Positions 11,811 through 23,138 of a stretch of DNA of 64,000 nucleotides are shown piece by piece. The stretch covers positions 1 through 64,000 of the forward strand of contig JAVXUO010000974.1 in assembly GCA_033065855.1 (NCBI GenBank). Direction: 5' to 3'. Both the position numbers and the translations under genes were made by a program. The DNA comes from Escallonia rubra (taxonomy: Eukaryota > Streptophyta > Magnoliopsida > Escalloniales > Escalloniaceae). Numbering within the stretch: the first letter of the stretch is position 1; every line of letters begins with the position of its first letter. The notes below the pieces were generated by a model. The model saw only the letters and a program-made list of their open reading frames with translations, was not told the origin of the DNA and made no database searches.

Positions 11811-13786
11811 GTACAGCGGTCGAGTTAATAAAAGCCTAAAGGTGAGAGGACGGTATAGCAGTCGAGGCGAATAAAATTTCCAAGCCTAAAGAGAAGATGC
11901 AGTGCCTGTGCAAAGTAAAGCCATCTGTAATTGCCCATACATTACCAGCAAATTAGTTGCCTAAGGCTTTTTTCATGGTTTTTGTTTACCTTTTGGTAAG
12001 ATTCTTGAAGCGTTAAAACTTTCTTCACAATGTCAAAGTCTGATCCCTGGATTAGGAAGCTGCCCTAAGTCGTTTGAAGTTTTATTTCTATGGTTTGTTT
12101 TTTTTGTCTGGGGGTGCTATTGTGAAGTGTTTGCCTTCAATGAGAAAATCTAAGATACATGTAGCAACATAGTTTCAGGCCGAAACTACGTTGCTACACT
12201 TGCTTTGTTTTTCTTTTTGTTTTTTTTTGTCAGGTCTTAGCTTTTCACATTTTGCACAGACCTTGCTTGATTCGACCCGTCGTAGATTTAGTTCCTTTGT
12301 TGGCTTGATGAAACTCAAGTCTGAGCAACTGTTGCTGATTTTCCTACAGAGGGGTAGCTAACTCTTGTACCCATGAAACATCAGATTAGGTGCCTGCGCA
12401 TTTGCTTGTAAGCCATTTTCACTTTCCTCCTTTACATGCCTGCATCTTCATCAATATAAAACCCTCTTTTAGTTGAGTTCATATTGATACCTGTGACCCC
12501 ATTGGCAACCTTGATCTTTCTAGTTGAGGCCTTGCCACGGCGAGTCTCACTTTATACTGAAACATGTGCTAGGTCTCGACCAAAAATGTCCGAACTCTGG
12601 AACTTTAATTCCTGGGTTCTCAAAGAACTAGAACCAGAATACAATTCCTATTTGCATTTCCGTGTCCATTTGTTGATCGGGCCCTGCCGAATATTCCCTT
12701 TGAGAATCATATGTGAAAAAGCAGAAGAATAAGTTCAAACCCAATAAGCTTGCAAATCACACTCGCGAAAGACATGGCAAGGGCAATTTAAGTGATCAAA
12801 CTTGGTGAAAATGGAGCTCGCTATTGATCTCAGAGTGTCCGTTCTTCTAAAATTCGATCCACCATATATTCAACTAGTCGTTCCTAATGGCCAGTTACTA
12901 AAAATTTAGAGCTATGGCTCCAACGATCGCTAGCTGGGACGACCTCAGTAGTAAAAATGGAAGACCTTACTGATATTATAGTGAAACTGACTAAGAGAAG
13001 GAGAAGGCCTCTTACTTGGTTCGAAGGAAGGACCTAAGGTATGATGACCATCGGAAATCTCGGTCCATGGAATGTGTATCCTCGGCTCTGTATCATTATA
13101 AACTTCGGACATGATCCTAGGAATTTGAGCAACATGAGGTGGTTTGAATAGAATGGCCTTACTCTCATTATACCCCAAAAATAATGGTTGGAATTTGAGT
13201 TCCAACAATGCAGTCCAGTTTGGGGACCTACTGCTTTATTGCGGTCGATAGTATTGATTTCAATGCAGTTGACTATAATGTCTAGAAAAAAACAGTTTTT
13301 CCTGTTTTTCAATGTGTAGCACATTTATGCGTGTAAGGAAAACTTATGGTAAATTTTTAGGTCACAATCATCGATACAATCGAATCTCTAAGTCAGATCT
13401 TTGAAGCATTCCATCGAATATATTTATGTTGCCATGTGATTAATACTTGATCTTCTAATTAGCCGTTGCATGAGTATAAGATTTGAATCTAAAGCTTCAT
13501 GAATTTAAATGCATATTAGATAACATAGTCGTCAATGCTGGTTATCTTGTAAGCCTAGATTAACTACCGAAGAGCTAACAACAAGCATAGAGACGGCACT
13601 CAAATCGACACCAACTAAGCCTCGTTGTCGGAGCTTTTGAAGCGTGCAAGAAATTGTGTTATCTTCACTACATAGGCAAACCATCATGCCACTGCCTTGA
13701 CATCACCACCATTTCTCACCCTAAAGAGTAGGCTGGTTTTTTGTGAGGTTCTTTTAGCATGCTGGAGGAGCAATTGACTGTCTTGA
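11811..13786. other. Non-coding stretch 3' of the duplicated gene
   Basis: Part of 11811-12000 may be the 3' end of the Lys-rich gene (a second GGACGGTATAGCAGTCGAG-like repeat of its terminal exon is visible near 11858). From 12200 to 13786 I see AT-rich sequence with no open frame, domain or repeat that I recognise. Confidence 0.4.
12160..12198. repeat. Short near-perfect hairpin
   Basis: TGTAGCAACATAGTTTC (12160-12176) is followed by a 5-base spacer AGGCC and the inverted copy GAAACTACGTTGCTACA, with one mismatch. A 17-bp stem with a 5-base loop is unlikely by chance. It could be a small foldback relic or a structured RNA; no function can be assigned. Confidence 0.7.
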
Positions 13787-14616
13787 ATGAGGCTATGTCA
13801 AAATAGGCCAAAGAAAAGGCAAGAAGGAAGAACAAAGGGCCAAAGCACATGTCCTGTTAACATCAAGTGCGGCGCTTCATTCCTCAAAGAGTGTGCCCGA
13901 GCATCCATATCTGAGTTGGGTTTGGAGAGAGTTGCTCAATGCAAAAGGAAGTTTATTAGCAGCAGAGCGGATGCTCCTTCAGAAGACCACTGGTACGAGA
14001 CAACCCTGACCAGGAGGCCTTGATGAAAAGAAGGAAAGCTATGGCGGTAAGCTCTCCTGTCTCTCTTTTTCTATTACTCTACGTGTTTTTATTTCTCTAT
14101 CTGTGTCTCCTTAGACCCTGATGATACACCAGCGTTCTCATAATCCAGAAGAAAAACCTCAATCTAGTCAAAAGTAGGAAGTCTGAAGCTATCAAACCTG
14201 AGGCTGGCCTATGCCACTCGAGGAAAAATCAGAACTGTGGTAATTGTGGAGGAACATGATACTATGGACTCGGGAAGTTCGGAAAGGATGAGTCTTACAA
14301 AGACAAGATGAAGTAGAGATTCTTCAATTGCTCCAGTAACTTTTCAAAATTTATCATTTTTAACTTCTCTGAGTTGCTCTTGTTATTGACTCCCAGTTAC
14401 AACTCCTCTCCAGTTTTCTTCTACCATTTCCACTCCCGGGGTTCAGGCGTTCAGTGTGATGGCTCGTAGATGTATATTATGTTCCCTACGCTGAACACCT
14501 CTGACGCAAGTTTGCTAGACTCTCTGTTGGGAGGGTCCTCGTCACAAGTTTCATTCACGGTGTCTGGTGCCCCTCAGTCGATGACATTTTTGTCAATCCC
14601 TGCAGGAACATTACTT
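13787..14616 (+). other. Unrecognised sequence interrupted by the insertions at 14617-22989
   Basis: A 78-residue open frame at 13787-14023 and a frame at 14470-14615 (SFTVSGAPQSMTFLSIPAGT) match nothing I know. The second frame would continue into 22990-23060 (VPSIKVPPSVVFSLVSF) if the nested retroposon and Mutator-like element were absent, which marks both sides as one former locus. Whether it was a gene or an older element I cannot tell. Confidence 0.35.
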
Positions 14617-14624
14617 TTTTTTTT

Positions 14625-14737
14625 GGGAAAAGTAGGGAATGACCCCCTCTACTATACATGTTGTGCGATTTGCCCCCCTCCACTTCAAACTTAAGCACTA
14701 AACCCCCCCACAGTTTGAGAAATTGGGCACAGTTAAC
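14625..14737 (+). repeat. MULE left terminal inverted repeat
   Basis: This 113-bp repeat matches the inverted 22449-22561 at 110 positions. It contains conspicuous C-runs (CCCCCTC, GCCCCCC, CCCCCCC). In Mutator elements such TIRs bind the transposase and often act as promoters; here the GRF gene starts about 215 bp inside. Confidence 0.95.
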
Positions 14738-14953
14738 GGAAATCATCCAATTTAGCTGCGTTTTTTGGAGGGAAAGAATTGGCGCCCAGAAGGTGTTTTT
14801 TTAAGACGAAAATGCCCTTCTACTCTCTTTATAACACCAAAATTCATCCTTTACCCTCATTTCTTCCCTTACTAAACCTTCCAGCAGCCTCCTTTCTTCC
14901 TCTACCAACATCCCAACTATATTTTGGTTCTCTACCCACATCTCCATGCCATA

Positions 14954-15369
14954 ATGGATAACAGTGTCATGCAAGAGCGAGGAATCAACATGCGGCTCTG
15001 CTACTGTGGTGTTGCAGCTCCAGTGAAAACTTCATTCACAGTTCAAAACTTTGGAAGAAGGTTTTTTGGGTGTGCTATGTATGGGGTATGTAGTATAATT
15101 ATGATTTCTCTCATTTTTAAAATTTTAATTGATTTTCCTAATTTTTAAAGTTTTTGTTGTTATAGATCCAGGGAAATTGTGGGTATTTTGATTGGGTTGA
15201 TCCTCCAATGTCCAAAAAAGGGAGCGAAGTTCTTTCCAATATGTTAGCCAACATCAAACAGCTTGAAGAGGAATTGGCTACATCTCGAAAAAGGGAAAGG
15301 CTTTACAAGAAAATGTTGACTGTAACCATTATTATGCTAATCTTTGTACTCTTAGCTAAGAAGATCTAG
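14954..15369 (+). CDS. GRF zinc-finger protein with C-terminal membrane helix (second MULE gene)
   Basis: Two exons, 14954-15085 and 15166-15369, join in phase 0 at GGG|GTATG and TATAG|ATC, giving 111 residues. Residues 15-40 hold the GRF finger start (LCYCGVAAPVKTSFTVQNFG then RRFFGC), continued after the splice by GNCGYFDWVD. Residues 62-90 form a charged coiled coil (IKQLEEELATSRKRERLYKK) and the end (LTVTIIMLIFVLLAKKI) is a short hydrophobic, probably membrane-spanning, tail. GRF fingers bind single-stranded nucleic acid in several DNA-repair proteins. In plants, small GRF plus coiled coil plus tail proteins are common near repeats. The gene lies tail-to-tail with the transposase inside intact TIRs, so it probably serves the element, but its role is unknown. 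Confidence 0.88.
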
Positions 15370-15957
15370 TTGAAAAATCTGTAAAACTTTGCACCAGTGC
15401 TATTTTCTGTTTTTAATTGTACTACAAATGTGTTATGTAACGCAAATCTAACCTCTGTAATGCAAATGTGTAATGCAAATTTATCCTATGTAATGCAAAT
15501 GTGTTATGTAATGCAAATCTATCCCCTGTAAGTGTGTGTGAACCTGTTTTAAGTGCTAACGCACATAAAAAACCTGTGAAAAACTAACCACTAATACCAT
15601 AAAAACCACCAACCAAATGCAATTTCCAACCACTAATACCATAAAAACCTGTGAAAGTAACTGTTTGAAACATCACATAAAAACGTGTGAAAGAACCTGT
15701 TTGAAACATCACCATAAAAACCACCAACCAAATGCAATTTCCAACAAGTACGGTACATCCACACCAAAGTCATCAGAAATCTATACAAACATCTAACAAG
15801 TAAACCATATCAAAATCTAAAGTAAAAAGTATCCAAAGTTTCCAACAACAGTTTCCAGTTCCAACAAGTTTCCAACAACAGTTTCCAGTTCCAACAGTTC
15901 CAACAAGTAACCCATAAAAATACCTAAAGTACAGTACATGCCATCTTCATCATCCAA
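15370..15957. repeat. MULE intergenic spacer with short direct repeats
   Basis: Between the two convergent stop codons are short direct repeats: TGTAATGCAAAT-type units at about 15416-15530, and repeated CCACCAACCAAATGCAATTT at about 15605-15750, then TTTCCAACAACAGTTTCCAG twice near 15840-15895. Both genes must terminate here. No open frame is present. Confidence 0.7.
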
Positions 15958-18900
15958 TTACTTGCCAACATGACCATTCTTCCCTCCAACAGCTGTTTGC
16001 GTTGCAATTGAATCCATCTGTCTCTTTTTATCAGCAGCCTCCATCCTTTGTTGCCTTCTCAAAGCAGCTTCAAGTAAAACTTGTCCTCTTGATGTCTCAA
16101 CAGATTGCAACCTGTTACATTAATAGTAAGTCAAAGTGAAATGTTAAAGCAATTTACGAAGTGAAGGTATATTGTAACCTGTTAAGAGTGGCATCAGGTG
16201 TTGAAGCAACATCAATATCAGCATTAGAAGTTCCCTGGGCCCAACAAGGTGGCAGATTTTTGGACACAGCTGCGGCAGAAGAAAATCTAGCCCCTGCTGC
16301 GGCATCAACTAGAGGTGGTGTAGTAGCAGCATGTCCAACTGTTGGTGGTTCACTAGCAGCATCATGAGGTGCCATATGGTTTGGAGTGCCAACCATTTTT
16401 GGTGCAAATCTTCCCATCAGTTGTCCTCTATTCTTCTTGATAACACCCTTTTCATTTCTCAGTGGACTATGCTTGTTACCTGCAGTTGCAGTTGCATTTG
16501 CACTAGCACTAGCACTAGCACTAGCAGGGAGACTTGCACTAGCACTAGCACTTGCACTAGCACTAGCACTTGCACTTGCACTTGCACTTGCACTAGCACT
16601 AGCACTAGCACTTGCACTTGCACTTGCACTTGCACTTGCACTAGCCCTTGCCCTTGCCCTTGCCCTTGCATGTGCAGTATCAGTGGCACTAGCATTGGCA
16701 TTGGCATTAGATACCTAGTTATAAACAGTGATGCTGTAAGTTCTTACCCTATGAGTGGATATATAATAAGTTAAAAATCATTATTGCTTTGATGCTTACA
16801 CTTTCAAAAGTTGACTGTGTTCCACTACCTATTCCTGCCTCACTTGTATTGCCACCAGAACTCTATATAGGCAAAACGAGGGTGTTAACATAGACAGGAT
16901 TTAAATAACAATTGTAATATCTCAAAAAACTAAAATGACAAAAAATATACCTGACCACCTTGCTTTCTTGACAATGTAGATTTGGGGTGAAGTGGTCCTT
17001 TGCAGCTTCTCATATTATGGCCAACCTCCAAGCACTTGGCACATGTCATGACCCTGCCCCTCCTTGAAATGTTATTCTCACTTCTTGGCTCATCACCACT
17101 CCTTCTTCTCAACTTCTTTGGTCTGCCAGATGGTTTCCTAAAATGTGGTGGGGCAAGTGGATCAAGACCAGTCTTCACCCAATACCTCTCACTAGGTACT
17201 GGGTGAATCATGCTAGCATAAGCCCGTAGGTAGGTTTCCTTGCTGTAAAAAGGGTGAATATATGACTCTGGTTTCTCCCTGTTTAGGTAGATTGAAGCCA
17301 CAGCATGCTTGCATGGTACTCCTGTTAATTGCCACATCCCACAGCTACAAGTCATTGCTCTCAAGTCCACCAACATTGTTCTATCATAGCACTCTACCTC
17401 AAACTCTAATCTTCCACTCCACCCAGCAAAACAACACTTTGATGCCAATTTGTTCCTCTCCAGTTTCTCCAAAATCTTAGGACAAATAGATCCATGGTAG
17501 TGCTCCATCCCCCTCTTCTTAACTTGGATCCTTGTCATCAAATGTTTCCTAATCCACTCCAACATGTTCACAATAGGGAGTTCTCTAGCTTCAAGTATGT
17601 AACTGTTAAAACTCTCTGTTAAGTTATTAACCAAAATATCACACTTAGAAGTTGTTCCAAAATGTGACCTTGTCCACAACTTTGGGTCTATGTCACTCAA
17701 CCACTTCAAAATACTGCCATCTTTATCCACATTCTTGATCTTTTCAATCCGATCATTGAAATCATCCTTGTTACTTGCTCTAGCAGCACGCCACAACAAG
17801 TCCTTTAACTCTTTACCTTTGAACTTCTCCCTAAAATTAGAATACATGTGCCTCATGCAATATCTATGTTCAACATTTGGCATTAAATCATTAAAAGTCT
17901 CAACAAGTCCTTTTTGTCTGTCAGAAATGAAAACCCACCCCTTTTCCTCAACCCCACCAATGTCATCAAGCAAAGTCTTCATAAACCACATCCATGACTG
18001 CTTTGTTTCTGCCTCAACAACAGCAACAGCAATTGGAAACATATTGTCATTGCCATCTCTTCCTACAGCACTCAACAACTGTCCCCCAAAAACACCTTTC
18101 AAAAAACAGCCATCTAGACCTATAATGGGCCTACAACCCTTCAAAAATCCTGACTTCAGTGCTTCAAAACAAACATACATCCTTTGAAATACAGGTGGAT
18201 GATCAATTGATAGCCTCTCTGTACAAATAACCACACTTGTCCCTGGGTTTTTGCTCTTAAGTGTCTCCCCATAATCCCACAACCTTGAATACTGCATCCT
18301 ATGGTCCCCCTCAATCATTTCCCTAGCTGTCCTTTTTGCTCTGTATAGCTGAAACCTACTAACTTCTGCATTAAAATCCTTCTTCACATTGGTTTTCATA
18401 GACGTAATCTTCCAATTAGGGTCTTCTCTTAACCTCTCCAAATATTGCTCAGAAATGAACCTAGAGGTAACCAAATGGTTATCAAAGTCTCTGCCACAAG
18501 TATGTTTGTTGTTGAAACTCTTAATTTGAAATGTTCGTGCCCTGTTCATCGGAGAAGCATGTAATCTCCACTTACAACCACCATCATCTTTGTGCCAATA
18601 CTTACAGCACACAGTTATCCTCTTGCTCTCATTTTTTTTATAAACGAAATCGTAACCTCTCTTCACACTCCACTCCTTCAGAGCCTTCCTAAAAATTTGT
18701 GGATTTGCAAACCTCATTCCCAAAACCAGATTTGGTCCTTCATGACCACCAAACCCTGTTTCTTCATTGAACTCTGAATATTTAGGCCCCCGTTCATTTT
18801 CAGTTTCCTCACTTCCTGAACTCCTAAGTTCATCCTCATTATCACCATCACTATACCACTGCCCTTCCCCTGCATTTACATTGACTGTAGGGACATGCTC

Positions 18901-19659
18901 TTCAACACCTTCATTAAAGATGTCATCATCTTGAGGCCCTCTTTCTATCCCTTCACTCAACTCAGGTAAATCAGGTTCAGCAGCCTCATGAGCCTCAGTT
19001 TCAGCTTCAGCAGCCTCATCTGAAGTTGCAGCAGCCTCATCTGAAGTTGCAGCAGCCTCATCTGAAGTTGCAGCAGCCTCAGCAGCCTCAGTAGCCTCAG
19101 CTGCAGCCTGTTCAAACTGTCCATCAGTTGTTTCACCCATGTCATCATCAACTAAATGAACATCCCTTAAACCATCTTCTACATCATCACCCACATGTAC
19201 AAAGTTTCCACTTCCACCTTCAGTGTCATCTGCCTGTGTAACATCCCCATCCCCAACTTCCATTTCCTCTTGGTCCCCATTATTATTTTCAATCAGCAAT
19301 CTGTCCCCAACTATGACATTCCCATCACTACCAATAACTTGTAAAGGATCTACCCTCTCCACATATAAAGGAACCATATCAGTGGACTTATAATATTCAA
19401 GCATTGACATCACACCATTATCATCAGTTATCAGCCTTAAACCTGACCTAAAATCAAGCCCAGGTACTTGGTAATACATCAAACTAGAACTAGGTAAGCC
19501 CAAGTCACCTATAATGCCCACCAGCTCCCAATAAGACATAAGGTCTACATCCATGCCATCTAAAACATCTACAACACCACCCTTCCACTCCATATTAGGA
19601 ACCCCAGTGAAGTAACCTCCATGGTGAAATTTTAAACTAATTGTCTCAAACACAACCAT
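15958..19659 (-). CDS. MuDR-type transposase, four exons, about 1153 residues
   Basis: Exons on the minus strand are 16951-19659, 16800-16862, 16179-16714 and 15958-16111; all joins are GT/AG and keep frame. Residues 1-100 form a PB1-like N-terminal domain; 110-300 are acidic and include TSDEAAA repeats; 315-390 are the MuDR DNA-binding domain (FRKALKEWSVKRGYDF, HTC); 500-640 the MULE transposase core. The catalytic triad is probably D516 (IIGLDGCF), D580 (VFISDRQKG) and E682 (NNLTESFNS), with CMRHMYSNF between. A SWIM finger has C771, C773, C783 and H785, and a CCHC knuckle C873, C876, H881, C886. The C-terminus has a Ser-Ala/Arg-Ala repeat tract and a basic helical end. No stop or frameshift is seen. 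It acts in the nucleus on the element's TIRs. The start is the first ATG before the PB1-like domain. Confidence 0.93.
16492..16708 (-). repeat. Coding hexanucleotide repeat in the transposase C-terminus
   Basis: On the plus strand the tract alternates GCACTA, GCACTT and GCCCTT units. Read in the transposase frame (third exon) these are Ser-Ala and Arg-Ala dipeptides, about 30 of them, flanked by NANANASATDT and GNKHSPLRNEK. All units are multiples of six bases, so copy-number slips keep the frame. Other frames stay open by the same arithmetic and are not genes. Confidence 0.9.
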
Positions 19660-22448
19660 TTCTGCAAGTTCAAATAATTAATATTAATAATTATTTAAGC
19701 ATAAAGTTGCTTTGTCACTATATTATAATAAATGTTAATTACAGTAAATTCCTAATTAACTTTTATGTTTATTTAACTCTTGTGTTAAAGCAGCTGTAAT
19801 TTACTAATAACTGCCTAATTACTGCTGTAATTAACCTTTACTAATTAATGCCTAATTTGTTACCATAGCTACTAATTACTGCCTACTTAAGCTGAAATGA
19901 CTATTTGGGAAGTTATTGACTAATTAGGGTCTGATTTTACTGCCTTGATCATCTTTATACAATTAATAACTAATTACTGCCTAGTTATTGCCTGATTTTC
20001 CTACTAATAATAATTAATATTACTGCCTAAGATGCTAATAAAAGTGCTAACAAGTAACTAGCCTGATTTGGGCTAACCAAGATGCTAATGCTAGAACAAA
20101 TATGCCTAATTTATGCAGACAATGCAAGAAAAAGCAAGTAAACTGAAATAATGAAAAGGCCTCCATGTAGAACAACTATGTAAAATATCCAGTTTAGTCT
20201 CACATTTCAAATGTCACACTACTACAGGGAGCATTGCCTGATTTTACTACTTAGAATAATTAATATTACTTCATTGATCATCTCCATACAGTTCAGGAAA
20301 CAACTCAAATGAGATAACAAGAAACTTACAAAGTGAGTAAGTTTACTGCCTAAGAGAGAATAACATACAAGCTGTGTGCTAGTTCCAACTGTGTATCTCC
20401 ACTACAGAAAATGTAGCACAAGAGGTAGCACTAATGTCATAGCCATACAGGATTCATCCAAAAGTAGGGAAAAGTAATCTGAAATAATGAAGTCTCATGT
20501 TAAAGATTGAAACAAAATAGTTGCAGTTTGAGTAACTTACTGCCTAAGATGCTAATGAAGTGCCAACAAGTAAGTAGCCTGATTTGGGCTAACCAAGATG
20601 CTAATGAAAATGAAGTGCTAGCCAAGATGCAGGTCTTGTGTATGTTATATATGTGGCCTAAATGAGCAAGCTAACTGAAATAATGAAAAGTCCCTTGTTT
20701 GTTACAGATTGGAAAAAAAGACTTGCAGTTTGACAACAACTCAAATGAGATAGTATGAAAATTACAGAGTGAGTAACTTACTGCCTAAGATGCTAGTGAA
20801 GTGCTAACAAGAAACTTACAAAGTGAGTAAGTTACTGCCTAAGAGAGAATAACATACCAGCTGTGTGCTAGTTCCAACTGTGTCATACCACTAACCAAGA
20901 TGCAGGTCATGTTTTAGAAATGCTAATGCTAATGCTAATGAAATGCTAATGCTAATGAAGTGCCAACAAGTAAGTAGCCTGATTTGGCCTGACTTAGTCT
21001 CACATTTCAAATGTCACACTACTACAGGAAGCATTAAGGGTATGTTTTAAGCCTCACATTTGCTCAAAATAAACCAACTTACAAGGCAAAGGCCTCCATG
21101 TAGCCACTGAAATTCATTTCAATTGTAATTTAATTGATAATTAGAAAAAGCAAGCTGTCTGAAATGATGAAGTGATTTAAATAAGAGTGAGAAGTTCAGT
21201 TTTACATATTCAAACATTAAAAAACCTCCCCTTCTCAATGGTCTAGGTCACTACATATTCCACTTCTCAATGGTCTAGGTCACTACATCTGTTACAGCTG
21301 TTACATCTGGCTTCCCTATCTGAAATTTTCAGGTATATGTAGGAATTTCAGACATTCTTCTAGTTCCTTACCCATTCTTCAACAACCAATTTGTTCATCT
21401 ATGTAAACTCATCAAACTGTGCATGCCCACTGTCTCAAATCTTGTTTTGGGCGATACCATTCACCCGCATGTTCAGAAGTTTAAGAAACCTTCAAAAATA
21501 TTATCAATTACAACCTAATTGATAATTAGTAAGTAATATTTTCTACTTAATTGAAGTTCTGCCCTAATTGTTCATCATTTGCCCTAAAGTTACTTCCTAA
21601 TTTTGCCCTAATTTTACCCTTTCCTAATTTTGCCCTATTTATTCCCTAGTGTTACTATCTATATTATAATAGCTACTTTACATGAGATCGTGCATGATGG
21701 GCCCATTAATCAAACCCAGAAAATTGATCAAACCCATTGGAATCAATCGGTAATCATTAAATAATAATCAAAACCGAAAGTCAACCATTAATCAAAGTTA
21801 AAACCCATTACAAAATTGAGATCGTGCGTAGTGGTCCCAAGATTTACATTACTTTACATGCTGAGGGACCACATGACCACTGTCTTCGTGCATCAAATAC
21901 CATAAAGGAAAAAAACCCTAACTTCGTGCAAACAGAGTGCATGCATGGCAAGAATGTGGCGTAAAATATAATCATCAACCCTAAAATCTATAGATCTAAC
22001 TAAAACCCCAATTTTTGAAAGCCAAAACTTTCAGAATCGGGTAAACCAAAGACGTTGGGGGTAGAGACATATAGATCGATGATGGGTATTTAGAAAGAAC
22101 ATACCTTATGTAGAATCGCACCACAGAAGCTGAAGATTGCAACGATTTCGTCCAATACGTAGATCGTGACGATTTCCAAGTTCGTTCGTGACGATTTCCA
22201 AGTCCTCCTCTCTTCGTTCGTGACGATTTCCAAGTCTTCCTCTCTTCGTTCAGCAGATCGGCACGCGTAAGGGGTAGGAGAACAGACGCCAGAGAGGGAG
22301 ATGAACAGACGCCTATGATTTTGAGTGAGAAGATGAAACGGGAGAAGGTAGAGAGAGATTGCACGGGTTCTGGGTAGGCTTCTTGAAAAAAATTAAGGGT
22401 TATATGGGAAGGATAAAAAAGACATTTCACACAGAACTGTTACGGTGA
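19660..22448 (-). promoter_or_regulatory. MULE 5' region upstream of transposase (AT-rich, repeat-bearing)
   Basis: No gene is seen. The region holds several diverged direct repeats: ACAAAGTGAGTAAGT...GCTGTGTGCTAGTTCC occurs near 20337 and 20818, TCTCACATTTCAAATGTCAC near 20199 and 20998, and CTGCCTAAGATGCTAATGAA several times between 20030 and 20960. Near the TIR, CGATTTCCAAGT units repeat three times (22141-22250). It presumably carries the transposase promoter and 5' leader; no core promoter can be fixed by eye. Confidence 0.5.
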
Positions 22449-22561
22449 GTTAACTGTGCCCAATTTCTCAAACTGTGGGGGGGTTTAGTGATTAAGTTTG
22501 AAGTGGAGGGGGGCAAATCGCACAACGTGTATAGTAGAGGGGGTCATTCCCTACTTTACCC
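22449..22561 (-). repeat. MULE right terminal inverted repeat
   Basis: Inverted partner of 14625-14737. It lies about 2.8 kb upstream of the transposase start and is the likely promoter side of that gene by analogy with MuDR, which is an inference. Confidence 0.95.
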
Positions 22562-22989
22562 TTTTTTTTTCTAAGCAAATTTCATTAGAACACGTTACCC
22601 ATTACAACCTAAGGCGATACCCAAACGGGTATCCCTGGAACAACTAAGACAACGCATCCAAACAGATGGTCTTGAAAAATGGCCCACATGGCCTTGGAGG
22701 AGAGCACGATAAACATAAGGGCTACCCATATTTGGGGTTACCAAATTAAGGGGTAGCCAGAGACGGGAAGATGCAATTTCTTGCACCAGATCCCTAGCTC
22801 CCACCGAGACAAGGGAGAGAGTCATGGGCCGCTTTAGATGGCAGTTTACATTACTGCCGTGGTTTTCATCGGAGCTCCAACAGCTGAAAGAGGGTCCTCA
22901 CAAGGCCGGATCGAAACGATCCGCAGCTCGAAGAGAGTATGCATCCTCCAACTCTCGCAAATCTGGCATCTTTAAGCCACAAGTATGCG
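22562..22989 (-). mobile_element. Reversed non-LTR retroposon fragment (LINE 3' end or SINE)
   Basis: The minus strand ends in TTCTAATGAAATTTGCTTAG followed by an A-tail (the T-run at 22562-22570 and 14615-14624). The 12-bp sequence GGAACATTACTT occurs at 14605-14616 and again at 22990-23001, which is the target-site duplication expected for an insertion spanning 14617-22989. The body is only about 420 bp, so it is a 5'-truncated LINE or a SINE; no reverse transcriptase is seen. The MULE later inserted into its tail. Confidence 0.65.
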
Positions 22990-23051
22990 GGAACATTACT
23001 TGTTCCTTCTATTAAGGTCCCTCCCAGTGTGGTCTTCTCATTAGTCAGCTT

Positions 23052-23053
<2 letters not shown>

Positions 23054-23136
<83 letters not shown>

Positions 23137-23138
23137 GG
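23054..23138. repeat. Compound microsatellite (TA)n(TG)n(G)n
   Basis: About 24 TA units run into 10 TG units and then 18 G. The G-run may be partly an assembly or sequencing artefact. Confidence 0.97.

Larger units (their letters stand above)
14625..22561 (-). mobile_element. Complete autonomous Mutator-like transposon (MULE), 7937 bp
   Basis: The ends are 113-bp terminal inverted repeats (14625-14737 and 22449-22561) with 3 mismatches, starting GGG(A/T)AAAGTAGGGAATGACC. Nine T residues flank each side (14616-14624 and 22562-22570), consistent with the 9-bp target duplication of Mutator elements, though the T-tract makes the exact edge soft. Inside are two convergent genes: a GRF zinc-finger protein (plus, 14954-15369) and a four-exon MuDR-type transposase (minus, 15958-19659). 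High TIR identity and an open transposase frame point to recent movement. The element landed in the T-tract of a reversed retroposon (22562-22989). Confidence 0.95.

Noticed and set aside
16331-16774. Long plus-strand frames of Cys-Thr or Leu-Ala repeats
   Set aside because: They are shadows of the hexanucleotide repeat inside the transposase exon, which is supported by splice phase on the minus strand.
17690-18187. Plus-strand frame of 165 residues
   Set aside because: Lies entirely opposite the transposase catalytic region.
22595-22825. RNase H or reverse transcriptase in the retroposon fragment
   Set aside because: The minus-strand frame lacks any recognisable motif of either enzyme.
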